Source: Anaerococcus vaginalis (GTDB taxonomy: Bacteria > Bacillota > Clostridia > Tissierellales > Peptoniphilaceae). From it: a stretch of DNA of 64,000 bases. Positions 25,154-33,699 of the stretch are shown one piece after another (positions within the stretch are counted from its first letter, which is position 1; each line of letters opens with the position of its first letter). The notes beneath the pieces were generated by a model. That model saw only the letters and a list, made by a program, of their open reading frames with translations. It had not been told where the DNA came from and searched no databases. A program made the position numbers and the translations under genes. The DNA lies in the NCBI GenBank assembly GCA_018363915.1, contig JAGZMY010000002.1:117462-181461 (forward strand). The letters run 5' to 3'.

Positions 25154-25972
25154 TTGGAGCTGTTGGATTTATTAAATAAAATTAAAGATGATGACAATTA
25201 TACGCAAAAACAAAAATCACTTGCCAAATATATAATTAATAACCATATTAGAATTTGCTTTCTTAGTTTAGCTACAATTTGCGAGGAATGTGGTTGTACT
25301 GAGGTCACTTTTTTAAATTTTTGTAAAAAAATTGGCTTTGATGGCTTTACTGATTTTAAAAATACTTTTATTAAATACATAGAAGAAAATTCTAAAAAGA
25401 TATCTTATAAAACCAAAGATTATAATAATTCTGTTTTGGAAGAAGAATTTTATAAAAATATATTAGAATCGGAGGCAAGTTACTTAAATAATTTGTACAA
25501 TTCAATAGAAGTTGACGATATTATTTCTATTTCAAAAAATATTATATCAAGTAGGTATATAATTATTTTTGGCCACGATTGGTCCTACAATATGGGAAAA
25601 TTTTTAAATGAGAGGTTGAGATCTTTAAATTTATCTTCAATTTTGGTAAATCTTAATGACCTTATTCATACTGATTATATTATTAAGTCAATAGACAAAA
25701 ATGATTATCCAATATTTTTTAGTTTTCCTAAATATTTTTGTGGAAGTCAAGAAATTGGGGAAGGCTTATCTAAAAAATCTGATAATTTTTTGCTTATTAC
25801 AGATTCAAAAAATAGTCCAGCTGCAAAATATACAAATAATAAAATAATTTGTGAAACTCACAGTGATATATTTAACAACTCCTGGGTAAGCCCTCTATCT
25901 TTTGTAAATATAATAAGCAATATGATTGCAGTAATATTAAAAAGTAAAAAGGAGAAAAATAATGGGAATTGA
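25154..25972 (+). CDS. MurR/RpiR-family regulator
   Basis: 272 residues. The N-terminal HTH_6 domain has 'SLATICEECGCTEVTFLNFC' followed by 'KKIGFDGFTDFK', and a SIS-type sugar-phosphate-binding domain covers about residues 115-260. The start is TTG 25154: 'ggaggtgag' (25142-25150) lies 3-4 nt upstream. The in-frame ATG at 25127 lacks an RBS and includes the SD itself. It overlaps the DmpA-like gene by 11 bp and is divergent from nhaC-asparaginase, which it probably controls. Confidence 0.85.
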   Translation: MELLDLLNKIKDDDNYTQKQKSLAKYIINNHIRICFLSLATICEECGCTEVTFLNFCKKIGFDGFTDFKNTFIKYIEENSKKISYKTKDYNNSVLEEEFYKNILESEASYLNNLYNSIEVDDIISISKNIISSRYIIIFGHDWSYNMGKFLNERLRSLNLSSILVNLNDLIHTDYIIKSIDKNDYPIFFSFPKYFCGSQEIGEGLSKKSDNFLLITDSKNSPAAKYTNNKIICETHSDIFNNSWVSPLSFVNIISNMIAVILKSKKEKNNGN

Positions 25973-26981
25973 CAAAAAAATTGGGCGTCTTAAAAAAGGA
26001 AAATTAAATTTAATTACAGATGTTAAAGGTATAAAGATCGGTCATAAAACTTTAGCAAATGGCAATATTCAAACCGGTGTTACAGCTATTATCCCAACAG
26101 AAAATAATATTTTTAAGGAAAAATTTCTTTGTGCCTCTCATGTAATAAATGGTTTTGGAAAAAGCGTTGGCTTGGTTCAAGTTGATGAGCTTGGAACTTT
26201 AGAAACACCAATAATTTTAACTAATACCCTAAGTGTTGGAACCGCCCTTACAGCCCTTGTAAAATATATGCTAAAAAATAATCCTGAAATTGGAGAAAGC
26301 ACAGGAACTGTAAATCCTCTAGTTTTGGAATGCAATGACATGAGATTAAATGATATAAGAGCCTTAAATATTAAAGAAGAAGATATTTTTGATGCTATAA
26401 AAGATGCCGATTCAAACTTTGAAGAAGGAGCTGTTGGCGCTGGAAGAGGAATGAAATGTTATGAATTAAAGGGTGGTATTGGTTCTTCATCTAGAGTTTT
26501 TGAAATTGATGGAAAAGAATATACACTTGGATCTTTGGTAATGACTAACCACGGAAAATATAATGAATTAGTTATTGACGGAGAATATTTTTCAGATAAA
26601 TATCCCCATAAGGTTTTAAATGAAAAAGACAAGGGATCTGTAATAACCATTCTTGCAACTGACGCTCCTTTAAGTTCAAGACAACTTAAAAGACTTGCCA
26701 AAAGAGCTGTCGCAGGCCTTTGTAGAAATGGTTCCTATATTTCAAATGGAAGTGGTGAAATTGTAATAGCCTTCTCAACTGCAAATATAATTAAACACGA
26801 CTCAAAGGAAATTTTAAATTTAAAATCAATAAGTGATGATACAATTGACCTTTTATTTACAGCAGTTGGAGATAGCGTATGTGAATCAGTTTTGTCCTCT
26901 TTGTATCACGCAAAAACCGTAGTTGGCAAAAATGGTTTTACTGTTTATTCTATAAAAGATGTAATTAAGAAAAATTCATAA
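25962..26981 (+). CDS. P1-family (DmpA-like) aminopeptidase
   Basis: 339 residues of the DmpA/P1 Ntn-hydrolase family. 'EEGAVGAGRGMKCYELKGGI' precedes 'GSSSR', where the self-processing Gly-Ser bond and nucleophilic Ser lie, and 'RNGSYISNGSGEIVIAFSTAN' follows. Members cleave N-terminal D- or L-amino acids or beta-peptides. It is co-transcribed with the RpiR regulator. With asparaginase and NhaC next door, this looks like a peptide/amino-acid scavenging locus. Confidence 0.88.
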   Translation: MGIDKKIGRLKKGKLNLITDVKGIKIGHKTLANGNIQTGVTAIIPTENNIFKEKFLCASHVINGFGKSVGLVQVDELGTLETPIILTNTLSVGTALTALVKYMLKNNPEIGESTGTVNPLVLECNDMRLNDIRALNIKEEDIFDAIKDADSNFEEGAVGAGRGMKCYELKGGIGSSSRVFEIDGKEYTLGSLVMTNHGKYNELVIDGEYFSDKYPHKVLNEKDKGSVITILATDAPLSSRQLKRLAKRAVAGLCRNGSYISNGSGEIVIAFSTANIIKHDSKEILNLKSISDDTIDLLFTAVGDSVCESVLSSLYHAKTVVGKNGFTVYSIKDVIKKNS

Positions 26982-26998
26982 GATAAAAATAAAAAATC

Positions 26999-27022
26999 GC
27001 CTAGAAAAATTTATTTCTAGGC
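26999..27022. terminator. Bidirectional terminator after the peptidase gene
   Basis: Stem gcctagaaa / tttctaggc (9 bp, perfect), loop 6 nt, followed by 'aattttt' on the plus strand and 'gattttttatt' on the minus strand. It separates the convergent DmpA-like and esterase-like genes. Confidence 0.9.
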
Positions 27023-27038
27023 AATTTTTATATTAAAT

Positions 27039-28259
27039 TTAATTTTCTATAATGTCAATCGGACTTGTTTCATATACAAAAATCATTGAATCAAAAATTT
27101 CTTTTGGAGATTTTTCTATTCTATATGAGTATGGGATAAATTTCATTACCCAAGTGTAGCCTTCGCCTAATGAGCCCATTTTTATTTTTGAATCTAAGAG
27201 ATTTTTACAATCTCCATCTTTTACTTTTGAAAAATCTAAATAATAGGAATTTTTATAATTTTTTGCCTGGTAGGCAAAAGGATCTGCTGATATAAATTTT
27301 TGTATTGTCCTTTGATTTTTTTGCATAGTTTTTATATTTACCTTTGTTTTATAAAAATCTGTTCCTATTGGAAAATATGATTTTTTATATTTTTCATTTA
27401 GATTTTCTCCCATATTTTTATAAAGTGCTTCTTTTTTTCCAATATGACCATTGTGGCCTGCTATCATTATTCTTGAATTTTTTTCGTAATCTTTTATCCA
27501 AGAAATATTTTCCGCCATTTTTTTATCTCTATATTCACTTGATTTTACATAATCATCAACCATTTTATAATATGGAAAACTTGATAGGATATTTTCTATA
27601 AGTCTTTTTTCCTTGGTATTTTTATCAAGTTTTTCATTTAATTTTTTTAAATTTTCTTCCAATATTTTCATCTTTGGATCTTTTATTGAAATTTTGTCCT
27701 CTTCTAAAATTTCCAGACTTTTTATATCAAAATCAATATTTTCTTTTTTTACAAAATCTTTTAAAAGTTTTACAGATTTTTCTGGATTTTGCATATCGAA
27801 ACCGTAAAAGGAAATTTTTTGGTCGTGATTTTGGTTGTATTTTTTTATCCAATTTATTAAATCATTCATTTGATTTGTATGGTAAATTGGAAAGGAGAAA
27901 ATTTTTGATGGATTTTTTTGAAATTTTCCTGATTTTACATAAGAATCTATCTCCATACCTTCTGAAAAATCACATTCCAAGGCAAAGACTCTAACATTTG
28001 CATCTTTTAATAATTTTTTTAATAGGTCTAATTTCAATTCTTGAAATTCTTTATTTCCATGTGTAGCCTCGCCTAGACCAATAATTTCTACTTGGTCGTC
28101 GATTTTTATATCTTCTATTTTTTGAGCATATTGTTCTAAATCTGAGATTTCTTTTTTGGCTTTAAATTCCGGAATTTTTGTCCACAAAAATATAAACAAA
28201 AATCCTAATATTGAAATTGAAATTATTATATAAAGTAAAATTTTAAATATTTTTTTCAT
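27039..28259 (-). CDS. Membrane-anchored erythromycin-esterase-like protein
   Basis: 406 residues. An N-terminal hydrophobic anchor (about 5-28) is followed by an EreA/EreB-type domain: 'IIGLGEATHGNKEF' (the active-site Glu and His), 'ALECDF' and 'FYGFDMQ', with 'IMIAGHNGHIGKK' later. Known members hydrolyse the macrolide lactone, but most homologues are untested. It is the last gene of the Bce-like operon, 3 bp after the permease gene, so a detoxifying role against the peptide or antibiotic sensed there is an inference. Confidence 0.82.
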   Translation of the reverse strand: MKKIFKILLYIIISISILGFLFIFLWTKIPEFKAKKEISDLEQYAQKIEDIKIDDQVEIIGLGEATHGNKEFQELKLDLLKKLLKDANVRVFALECDFSEGMEIDSYVKSGKFQKNPSKIFSFPIYHTNQMNDLINWIKKYNQNHDQKISFYGFDMQNPEKSVKLLKDFVKKENIDFDIKSLEILEEDKISIKDPKMKILEENLKKLNEKLDKNTKEKRLIENILSSFPYYKMVDDYVKSSEYRDKKMAENISWIKDYEKNSRIMIAGHNGHIGKKEALYKNMGENLNEKYKKSYFPIGTDFYKTKVNIKTMQKNQRTIQKFISADPFAYQAKNYKNSYYLDFSKVKDGDCKNLLDSKIKMGSLGEGYTWVMKFIPYSYRIEKSPKEIFDSMIFVYETSPIDIIEN

Positions 28260-28261
28260 TT

Positions 28262-30253
28262 TTACTCCTTATTTAATTTCCCCATTTCAAAATATATTGG
28301 AAGGGTTATTCTAAATATCATTGTATAAATCAATGAGAAAATTATTATACAAATTGCCTCTATTTCTATAAATTTTCTAAGCTCAAGCATGGCAAACATT
28401 TGAATCATGCCAAAGGCAAGTTTTGATGCGATTAGAATATGGATTATTGAAATTATTAGGGGTCCAAAAAACGTAAAATAGTTTTGTTTTTTGACTGATT
28501 TTTTTATTTCTTTTTTGCTCATTCCAACTTTTTGTAGAATCTTTATATTTCTTCCATCTTCAAGTCCTTCTGCTGCTTGTTTGTAATAAATTACAATTAT
28601 GGTTGAGATTAAAAATACTAGGGCTAAAATAAGAACAACAATATAGGCTCCCGTGTGAATTTTATCAAATTCCATCCTGTTTTCTATGGAATTTTTAACT
28701 AAAATTTTATCTGTATCAGATATATTTTTATTTAATGTATTTGCCATCTCATCAATATTTTTTTGATTTTTTTCTTTTAGGTCAAAATACGTTCCTGATA
28801 CACTAGGGAAAATCTTATTATTTTTGCCATCAGATATTTTTTTTGAAAATTCATCCAAATCATCTACAACTACAAGAATATTGTGAAAAAGACTTGTCGT
28901 AGGATCCATTAAGACATAGGAAATGTTTTTTGCATTTTCTTTTACTTTCAAATTTTGATTTTCTATTGAAATTTTATCGTATTTTTTTGCTTTTGAATCA
29001 AAGACTATTGCCTCATCTTTTTTAAGAGAAAAATTTGTCTTGTTCGCCATATTAAAAGATTTTATATCTGTTATGGATATAATTTTTGTTTTATCATCCA
29101 TTATTGTTTTTCTTAAATCATCATCTTCTAGTATAAAAAATTTTCCAAGTGATTTTTCACTAACCACAAGACCTTTCCTTTTAAATTCTCCAAGATTTTT
29201 TATTTTTTCTTTTCCTATATTTTTTTCAAGGAAATTTTTTGTATATTTTTCACTTTCCTTATCATTTTCTTGGTATTGAATCAAAAAATCACTTGGAGCA
29301 ATCCTATCTAATAAATCATTTTTCCCAACAAACATGGCACTCATAACTACAAAACTCAAAAGAAAAAGTGAAGAGATAATGGTAATTGATGAAAGTGCCA
29401 TGGCAGATTCCTTGCTTCTTTTGATAAGTTCTCCGATAAAGGTCATATTTGTGCCCTTATAATAAATTTTTTTATTTTTTCTAAAAAGTTTTAAAATCCA
29501 AATTACAAGAGATCTAAAGAAAAAATATGTTCCAATTATTACTGCTATACTTGCTGGCAAAAATCTTGGGATAGCTTGAAATATTCCTCCATCAATTGAA
29601 AGGGCTGTGTAATAGCCATATCCAATCAAAATTATGGATAAAATCATAGAAACAACATTTGCCTTTGGCTCACTTTCGCCTTTTTGGGAAAGTTTTGAAA
29701 GCTCAATCGGATTTGTTTTTCTAATTGAATTTAAACTTATCAAAGTTATTAAAATAAAGATTATGGCAAAAATCATAAGTCCCAAAGCTAACTTAGAAAA
29801 ATTTATAGAAAGTTTAATTTGAGTTTGAATTTTTAAAATTCTTGCCACCAAATTTATAAAAAGAGGTCCCAAAAGAATTGTAAAAAATGTTCCAATTATC
29901 AAGACTAAAATTCCAAGAATTAAATTTTCTATAATCAAAATTTTTCTCAAAGATTTTTTGTCCATTCCAAGTCCATACAAAAGTCCCAATTCCTTGTAGC
30001 GATTTTTGACAATGGTTTTTGCCATGTAGACAAGAAAAATCAGAGAAAAAATAGCCACAATCCATGAACCCATTTCCAAAAGAGTTTTTATGATTTCGCT
30101 TCCCCTGGAGTCTAGAATAAATTTTTCACTTTTTAAATCTATTAAAAGATTAAAAATAAAAAGCATAAAACTTGATGCCAAAATGTAGGGAAAATACAAA
30201 AATTTATTATTTTTTATTCCCCTTGTCGCCATTTTAAAATTAAGCTTGTTCAA
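28262..30253 (-). CDS. BceB-like FtsX-type ABC permease
   Basis: About 663 residues. The topology fits BceB: an N-terminal membrane segment, two FtsX-like groups and a large extracellular domain (about 320-520) rich in Lys/Asp between membrane helices. Such permeases sense and remove lantibiotics or bacitracin-like peptides from lipid II intermediates. The TTG at 30253 is favoured because 'gggggtgagg' lies just upstream; a GTG at 30262 is the longer alternative. It overlaps the ATPase gene. Confidence 0.85.
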   Translation of the reverse strand: MNKLNFKMATRGIKNNKFLYFPYILASSFMLFIFNLLIDLKSEKFILDSRGSEIIKTLLEMGSWIVAIFSLIFLVYMAKTIVKNRYKELGLLYGLGMDKKSLRKILIIENLILGILVLIIGTFFTILLGPLFINLVARILKIQTQIKLSINFSKLALGLMIFAIIFILITLISLNSIRKTNPIELSKLSQKGESEPKANVVSMILSIILIGYGYYTALSIDGGIFQAIPRFLPASIAVIIGTYFFFRSLVIWILKLFRKNKKIYYKGTNMTFIGELIKRSKESAMALSSITIISSLFLLSFVVMSAMFVGKNDLLDRIAPSDFLIQYQENDKESEKYTKNFLEKNIGKEKIKNLGEFKRKGLVVSEKSLGKFFILEDDDLRKTIMDDKTKIISITDIKSFNMANKTNFSLKKDEAIVFDSKAKKYDKISIENQNLKVKENAKNISYVLMDPTTSLFHNILVVVDDLDEFSKKISDGKNNKIFPSVSGTYFDLKEKNQKNIDEMANTLNKNISDTDKILVKNSIENRMEFDKIHTGAYIVVLILALVFLISTIIVIYYKQAAEGLEDGRNIKILQKVGMSKKEIKKSVKKQNYFTFFGPLIISIIHILIASKLAFGMIQMFAMLELRKFIEIEAICIIIFSLIYTMIFRITLPIYFEMGKLNKE

Positions 30254-31013
30254 ATCCCTCACCCCCAGATAAAATCATCATTTGAGATTTGACCAATTTT
30301 TCATACATTTGGTCATTGGTCCTATCTCCCTTATAAAGGTCATAGAAAATTTTCCCATCCTTTATAAATAAAACTCTAGATGCTCTTGCAGCAGCCATGG
30401 TTGAATGAGTTACCATCAAAATTGTTTGGCCATTTTTGTTTATTTTTTCAAAAATATTTAAAAGCTCCATGGAAGAATTTGAATCCAAGGCTCCTGTCGG
30501 CTCATCTGCAAGTAAAATTTTTGGATTTGTAATAAGAGATCTTGCAACGGCAACTCTTTGTTTTTGTCCTCCAGAAATTTGATAGGGAAATTTGTCCAAA
30601 AGATTAGAAATTTTTAATGCCTTTGCAATAGGAGCTAATTTTTCTTCCATAATTTTGTATTTTTCATTTGCTAAAACCAAAGGCAAAAATATATTGTCCC
30701 TGTTATTTAAAGATGATAAAAGCGAAAAATCTTGGTATACAAAGCCCAATTTTTCCCTCCTAAATTTTGCCCTTTCCTTGTCACTTTTATTTTTTGTATT
30801 TTCACCAGATAAAATCACATCTCCAGAAGTTTGTTTATCCAAAGTTGCAATCAAATTTAAAAGAGTAGATTTCCCAGACCCGCTTTCGCCCATTATGGCA
30901 ACAAATTCTCCTTCTTCAACCTCAAAATTAATATCTTTTAAGGCAACAACCTCTGTATTTTTATCTTCACTATTATAAACTTTTCTTAAATTTTTAACTT
31001 CTAATATATTCAT
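30240..31013 (-). CDS. BceA-like ABC transporter ATPase
   Basis: 257 residues. Walker A 'GESGSGKST', signature 'ISGGQKQRVAVARSLI', Walker B 'ILLADEPTGALD' (the MacB/BceA form), switch His in 'VTHSTMAA'. With the large FtsX permease it forms a Bce-type detoxification/flux-sensing complex. RBS 'aggagg' lies 6 nt before the ATG. Its promoter region carries direct repeats that probably bind the neighbouring response regulator. Confidence 0.92.
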   Translation of the reverse strand: MNILEVKNLRKVYNSEDKNTEVVALKDINFEVEEGEFVAIMGESGSGKSTLLNLIATLDKQTSGDVILSGENTKNKSDKERAKFRREKLGFVYQDFSLLSSLNNRDNIFLPLVLANEKYKIMEEKLAPIAKALKISNLLDKFPYQISGGQKQRVAVARSLITNPKILLADEPTGALDSNSSMELLNIFEKINKNGQTILMVTHSTMAAARASRVLFIKDGKIFYDLYKGDRTNDQMYEKLVKSQMMILSGGEGFEQA

Positions 31014-31063
31014 ATGATCCTCCTAAGTCTATATTACAAAAAATAAAATAAAAAATCCCTAAT

Positions 31064-31094
31064 CTAAACTTACAATTTTTCCCCTAAACTTACA
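31064..31094. promoter_or_regulatory. Direct-repeat operator upstream of the Bce ABC genes
   Basis: Two identical 11-mers ctaaacttaca at 31064-31074 and 31084-31094, 20 bp apart (about two helical turns), the second continuing into the palindrome cttaca-ttt-tgtaag (31089-31103). This spacing suits a dimeric OmpR-family regulator. A minus-strand 'taatat' -10 lies downstream at about 31,031-31,036. Confidence 0.6.
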
Positions 31095-31111
31095 TTTTGT
31101 AAGATTAAAAA

Positions 31112-31129
31112 AATCGGCAAATGCCGATT
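31112..31129 (-). terminator. Terminator after the histidine kinase
   Basis: Stem aatcggca / tgccgatt (8 bp, perfect) with a 2-nt loop and seven T on the minus strand. It overlaps the kinase stop codon and splits the regulatory pair from the regulated ABC genes. Confidence 0.88.
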
Positions 31130-32072
31130 AATTTTCAATAATACCAGATTTTTTAAGATTTAGTGAAAAAATAGTCCCCTCTTTCCCTTTAGATTCAATT
31201 TTATAAGCATATCCAAGCTTTTTTAAAATATCATTTACCAAAAAAAGTCCTATACCAGTTGAATTTGCATTTCTTTTATCACTATCTCCACTAAAACCAA
31301 ATTTATTAATATTTTTCAAATCTTCTTTTTTAATACCAATTCCAGAATCTTCAATTGTTAAAATAAAATCATGGTAGGAAATTTTTATATATCCTTTATC
31401 TGTGTATTTTATAGAATTAAACAAAACCTGCTCAAGGACAAGTCCTAGCCATTTGGAATCTGAAATTATATTTTCATCTTCTATATCGAGAATTAATTTT
31501 AAGTTTTTATGGATAAAAAAACTCCTATATCTTTTTACAATATCTTTAATAAGCTTTTCAATAGAAAAAGATTTAAAAGAATAATCAAGACTGTCCTGAC
31601 CAAATTTTATAAAAGATAAAATCGATGCAATATAATCATCAATCCTTATTAGCTCTCTTTTTATGTCATAATTTTCTTCCCTCTCACTAATTAGAGAAAT
31701 ACTTGAAAGGGGTGTTTTTATTTGATGGGTCCAAATAGTCAAAAGATTTTCCAAATCATTTTGCCTTAGTTTACTAGAAATTATAAGATTTTCTATCTCT
31801 TTTTCCTTTCTTTCAAAAATTTCTTTCAAGTGTATTTCATAAAGATTTTTTTCAAAAAAATAAAAAGAATTTTTTTCCAAGCACTTTTTCGCCTTAAAAA
31901 ATCTAAAAATTCCTATAAATAAAAATATAAAAAATAAAATTATAAGACAATAGGAAAAAATCCTAAAATCTAAAGGAAAGGCCAAAGAAAATATTAAGGA
32001 TGAGATAAGAAAAATAAAAAAGGAGAAAATATAAGCTCTATTAATGCTAAAAAATAATTTTAAATTTTTCAT
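31128..32072 (-). CDS. Intramembrane-sensing histidine kinase (BceS-like)
   Basis: 314 residues. Two closely spaced membrane helices (about 12-56) have almost no extracellular loop, typical of BceS-type kinases that get their signal from the transporter. The H-box is 'WTHQIKTPLSSISL'; ATP-binding boxes follow with 'LEQVLFNSIKYTDKG' (N), 'DSGIGIKKEDL' (G1) and 'STGIGLFLV' (G2). It overlaps the response regulator gene by 4 bp. Confidence 0.9.
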   Translation of the reverse strand: MKNLKLFFSINRAYIFSFFIFLISSLIFSLAFPLDFRIFSYCLIILFFIFLFIGIFRFFKAKKCLEKNSFYFFEKNLYEIHLKEIFERKEKEIENLIISSKLRQNDLENLLTIWTHQIKTPLSSISLISEREENYDIKRELIRIDDYIASILSFIKFGQDSLDYSFKSFSIEKLIKDIVKRYRSFFIHKNLKLILDIEDENIISDSKWLGLVLEQVLFNSIKYTDKGYIKISYHDFILTIEDSGIGIKKEDLKNINKFGFSGDSDKRNANSTGIGLFLVNDILKKLGYAYKIESKGKEGTIFSLNLKKSGIIEN

Positions 32073-32737
32073 TTTATAAAATATCCCACTCCCTTTTTTG
32101 TTTGAATAAAATCATCTAAGCCAAAATCTTTCAATTTTTTCCTAAGTCTGTTGATATTTACAGTCAAAGTATTATCATCAATAAAAGAATCAGTCGCCCA
32201 AAGCTTGTCCATAATAAGCTCTCTTGAAACAATTTTTTGTGGATTTTCCATAAGAATTTCCAAAATCAAAAATTCATTTTTAGAAAGATTTGTTTCTTTG
32301 TCATTAATTTTTAAAACCATCTTATCCTTAATCAAAGAAATATTTTTATAAGAAAGATCAAAATTTTTCCCAGAAAAATCATAAGATCTTCTAAGAAGAG
32401 CCTTGATTTTCATATTTAAAACCTGCATAGAAAAAGGTTTAGAAATAAAATCATCCGCACCATAATTTATGGCATTAATTAAATTTATATCATCAGCCGC
32501 ACTGGTTAGAAAAATTATAGGAAGATTTGACATTTCCCTAATTTTCTCACACCAATAAAATCCATTTTCAAAAGGAAGTTTCAAATCCATCAAAACAAGC
32601 TTGTAATCTCTTTTTTGAAATTCCTCCAAAATATTAGAAAAATCATTTGGAATAAAACACTTATATCCCAAAAGCTCAATCTGAAAACAAAGCTCCTCAC
32701 AAATTTTTTTATCATCCTCAACAATAAATATATCCAT
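32069..32737 (-). CDS. OmpR-family response regulator (BceR-like)
   Basis: 222 residues. The receiver domain (1-115) has the acidic pocket in 'VEDDKKICEE' and the phospho-acceptor Asp in 'LVLMDLKLPFENG', with 'FLTSAADD' and 'FISKPFS' (the switch Lys). A winged-helix output domain ends 'TVNINRLRKKLKDFGLDDF'. A minus-strand 'tataat' -10 lies about 22 bp upstream. It probably activates the ABC-esterase operon through the direct repeats at 31,064. Confidence 0.92.
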   Translation of the reverse strand: MDIFIVEDDKKICEELCFQIELLGYKCFIPNDFSNILEEFQKRDYKLVLMDLKLPFENGFYWCEKIREMSNLPIIFLTSAADDINLINAINYGADDFISKPFSMQVLNMKIKALLRRSYDFSGKNFDLSYKNISLIKDKMVLKINDKETNLSKNEFLILEILMENPQKIVSRELIMDKLWATDSFIDDNTLTVNINRLRKKLKDFGLDDFIQTKKGVGYFIK

Positions 32738-32795
32738 AATAACTCCTTAAAATTATTATAATAGATTTTTTAGTTTTTGAAAATTTTCATAAAAA

Positions 32796-32813
32796 AGAAG
32801 CCTTTGGGCTTCT
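32796..32813 (-). terminator. Terminator of the alcohol dehydrogenase/G3E GTPase operon
   Basis: Stem agaagcc / ggcttct (7 bp) with a 4-nt loop and a minus-strand run of six T. It overlaps the stop of the GTPase gene. Confidence 0.85.
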
Positions 32814-33699
32814 AATTTTTCTTTTTAAAAAGTATATCAAAGGATTTTTCTTCTAATTTTTCTCCAATAAATATCAAAGAATTTGTAAAAGATTCTCCTT
32901 CGTATTTTTCTACTGAAAATTTATTATCGACAACATCAACTTTGACTTTTTTATCTTCTACATTTACAAGACCTTTTGCCCTAATTAGTTTTCCAAACCT
33001 ATTTTGACAAACTGCATTGAAATTTGTCCCCAGTTCATTAAAATCTTTAAAAACTACATTTTCATAGACCAAATTATCAAGGTGTAAATGTTTATAGTCC
33101 CCTCTTATTAAAGATTCTTTATCATATTCCCCAATAAGTGAGTCCCATTCTTTTTTGTCAAAATCATTGTAATGAGTGGTAAAGACTTTTGCTTTTGTTA
33201 AGTCTTCAAGTTTTTTTACTTCTTTTTCGATTTTTTCTGTGCTTATATTTTCAGTTTTTGATAATAGTATATAGGATGAATTTTGGATTTGATCAAGGAA
33301 AAGTTCTTTATATTCTCCCATAATCTTATCTATACTATAATAGTCAACTATGGCTATTGGTTTTAAAATTTTTATTTTTTCATATTCAATTGGACTAATA
33401 TTGTCAATTATTTTAGAAAGATAGCCCAAACCTGTTGGCTCTATTATCAAATATTCTGGATTTATTGTATTTTCTATACTCATTACTGTTGTTGCAAAAT
33501 CTTTTTGTTTTGAACAACAAATGCAGCCTTCTTCCAAGGATAAAATTTCTTTTCCTGTATTTTTTAATAAATCTTTGTCTACATTTGCCTTGGCATAATC
33601 ATTTTCTAAAATTACTACATCATCCAATTTTTTTGACAATTTTTCTATAAAGGTTGTTTTTCCACTTCCCAAAAATCCTGATACTATTATTATTTTCAT
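32812..33699 (-). CDS. G3E-family GTPase (CobW/P47K-type metallochaperone)
   Basis: 295 residues. P-loop 'GFLGSGKTTFIEKL' at residues 7-20, the metal-binding CxCC motif in 'LEEGCICCSKQ', 'VEPTG'-like 'IEPTGLG', and 'LSKTE' in place of NKxD. These GTPases deliver zinc, cobalt or nickel to client enzymes. The ATG immediately follows the stop of a zinc alcohol dehydrogenase gene with no gap, making that enzyme the obvious candidate client. The metal is not determinable here. Confidence 0.87.
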   Translation of the reverse strand: MKIIIVSGFLGSGKTTFIEKLSKKLDDVVILENDYAKANVDKDLLKNTGKEILSLEEGCICCSKQKDFATTVMSIENTINPEYLIIEPTGLGYLSKIIDNISPIEYEKIKILKPIAIVDYYSIDKIMGEYKELFLDQIQNSSYILLSKTENISTEKIEKEVKKLEDLTKAKVFTTHYNDFDKKEWDSLIGEYDKESLIRGDYKHLHLDNLVYENVVFKDFNELGTNFNAVCQNRFGKLIRAKGLVNVEDKKVKVDVVDNKFSVEKYEGESFTNSLIFIGEKLEEKSFDILFKKKN

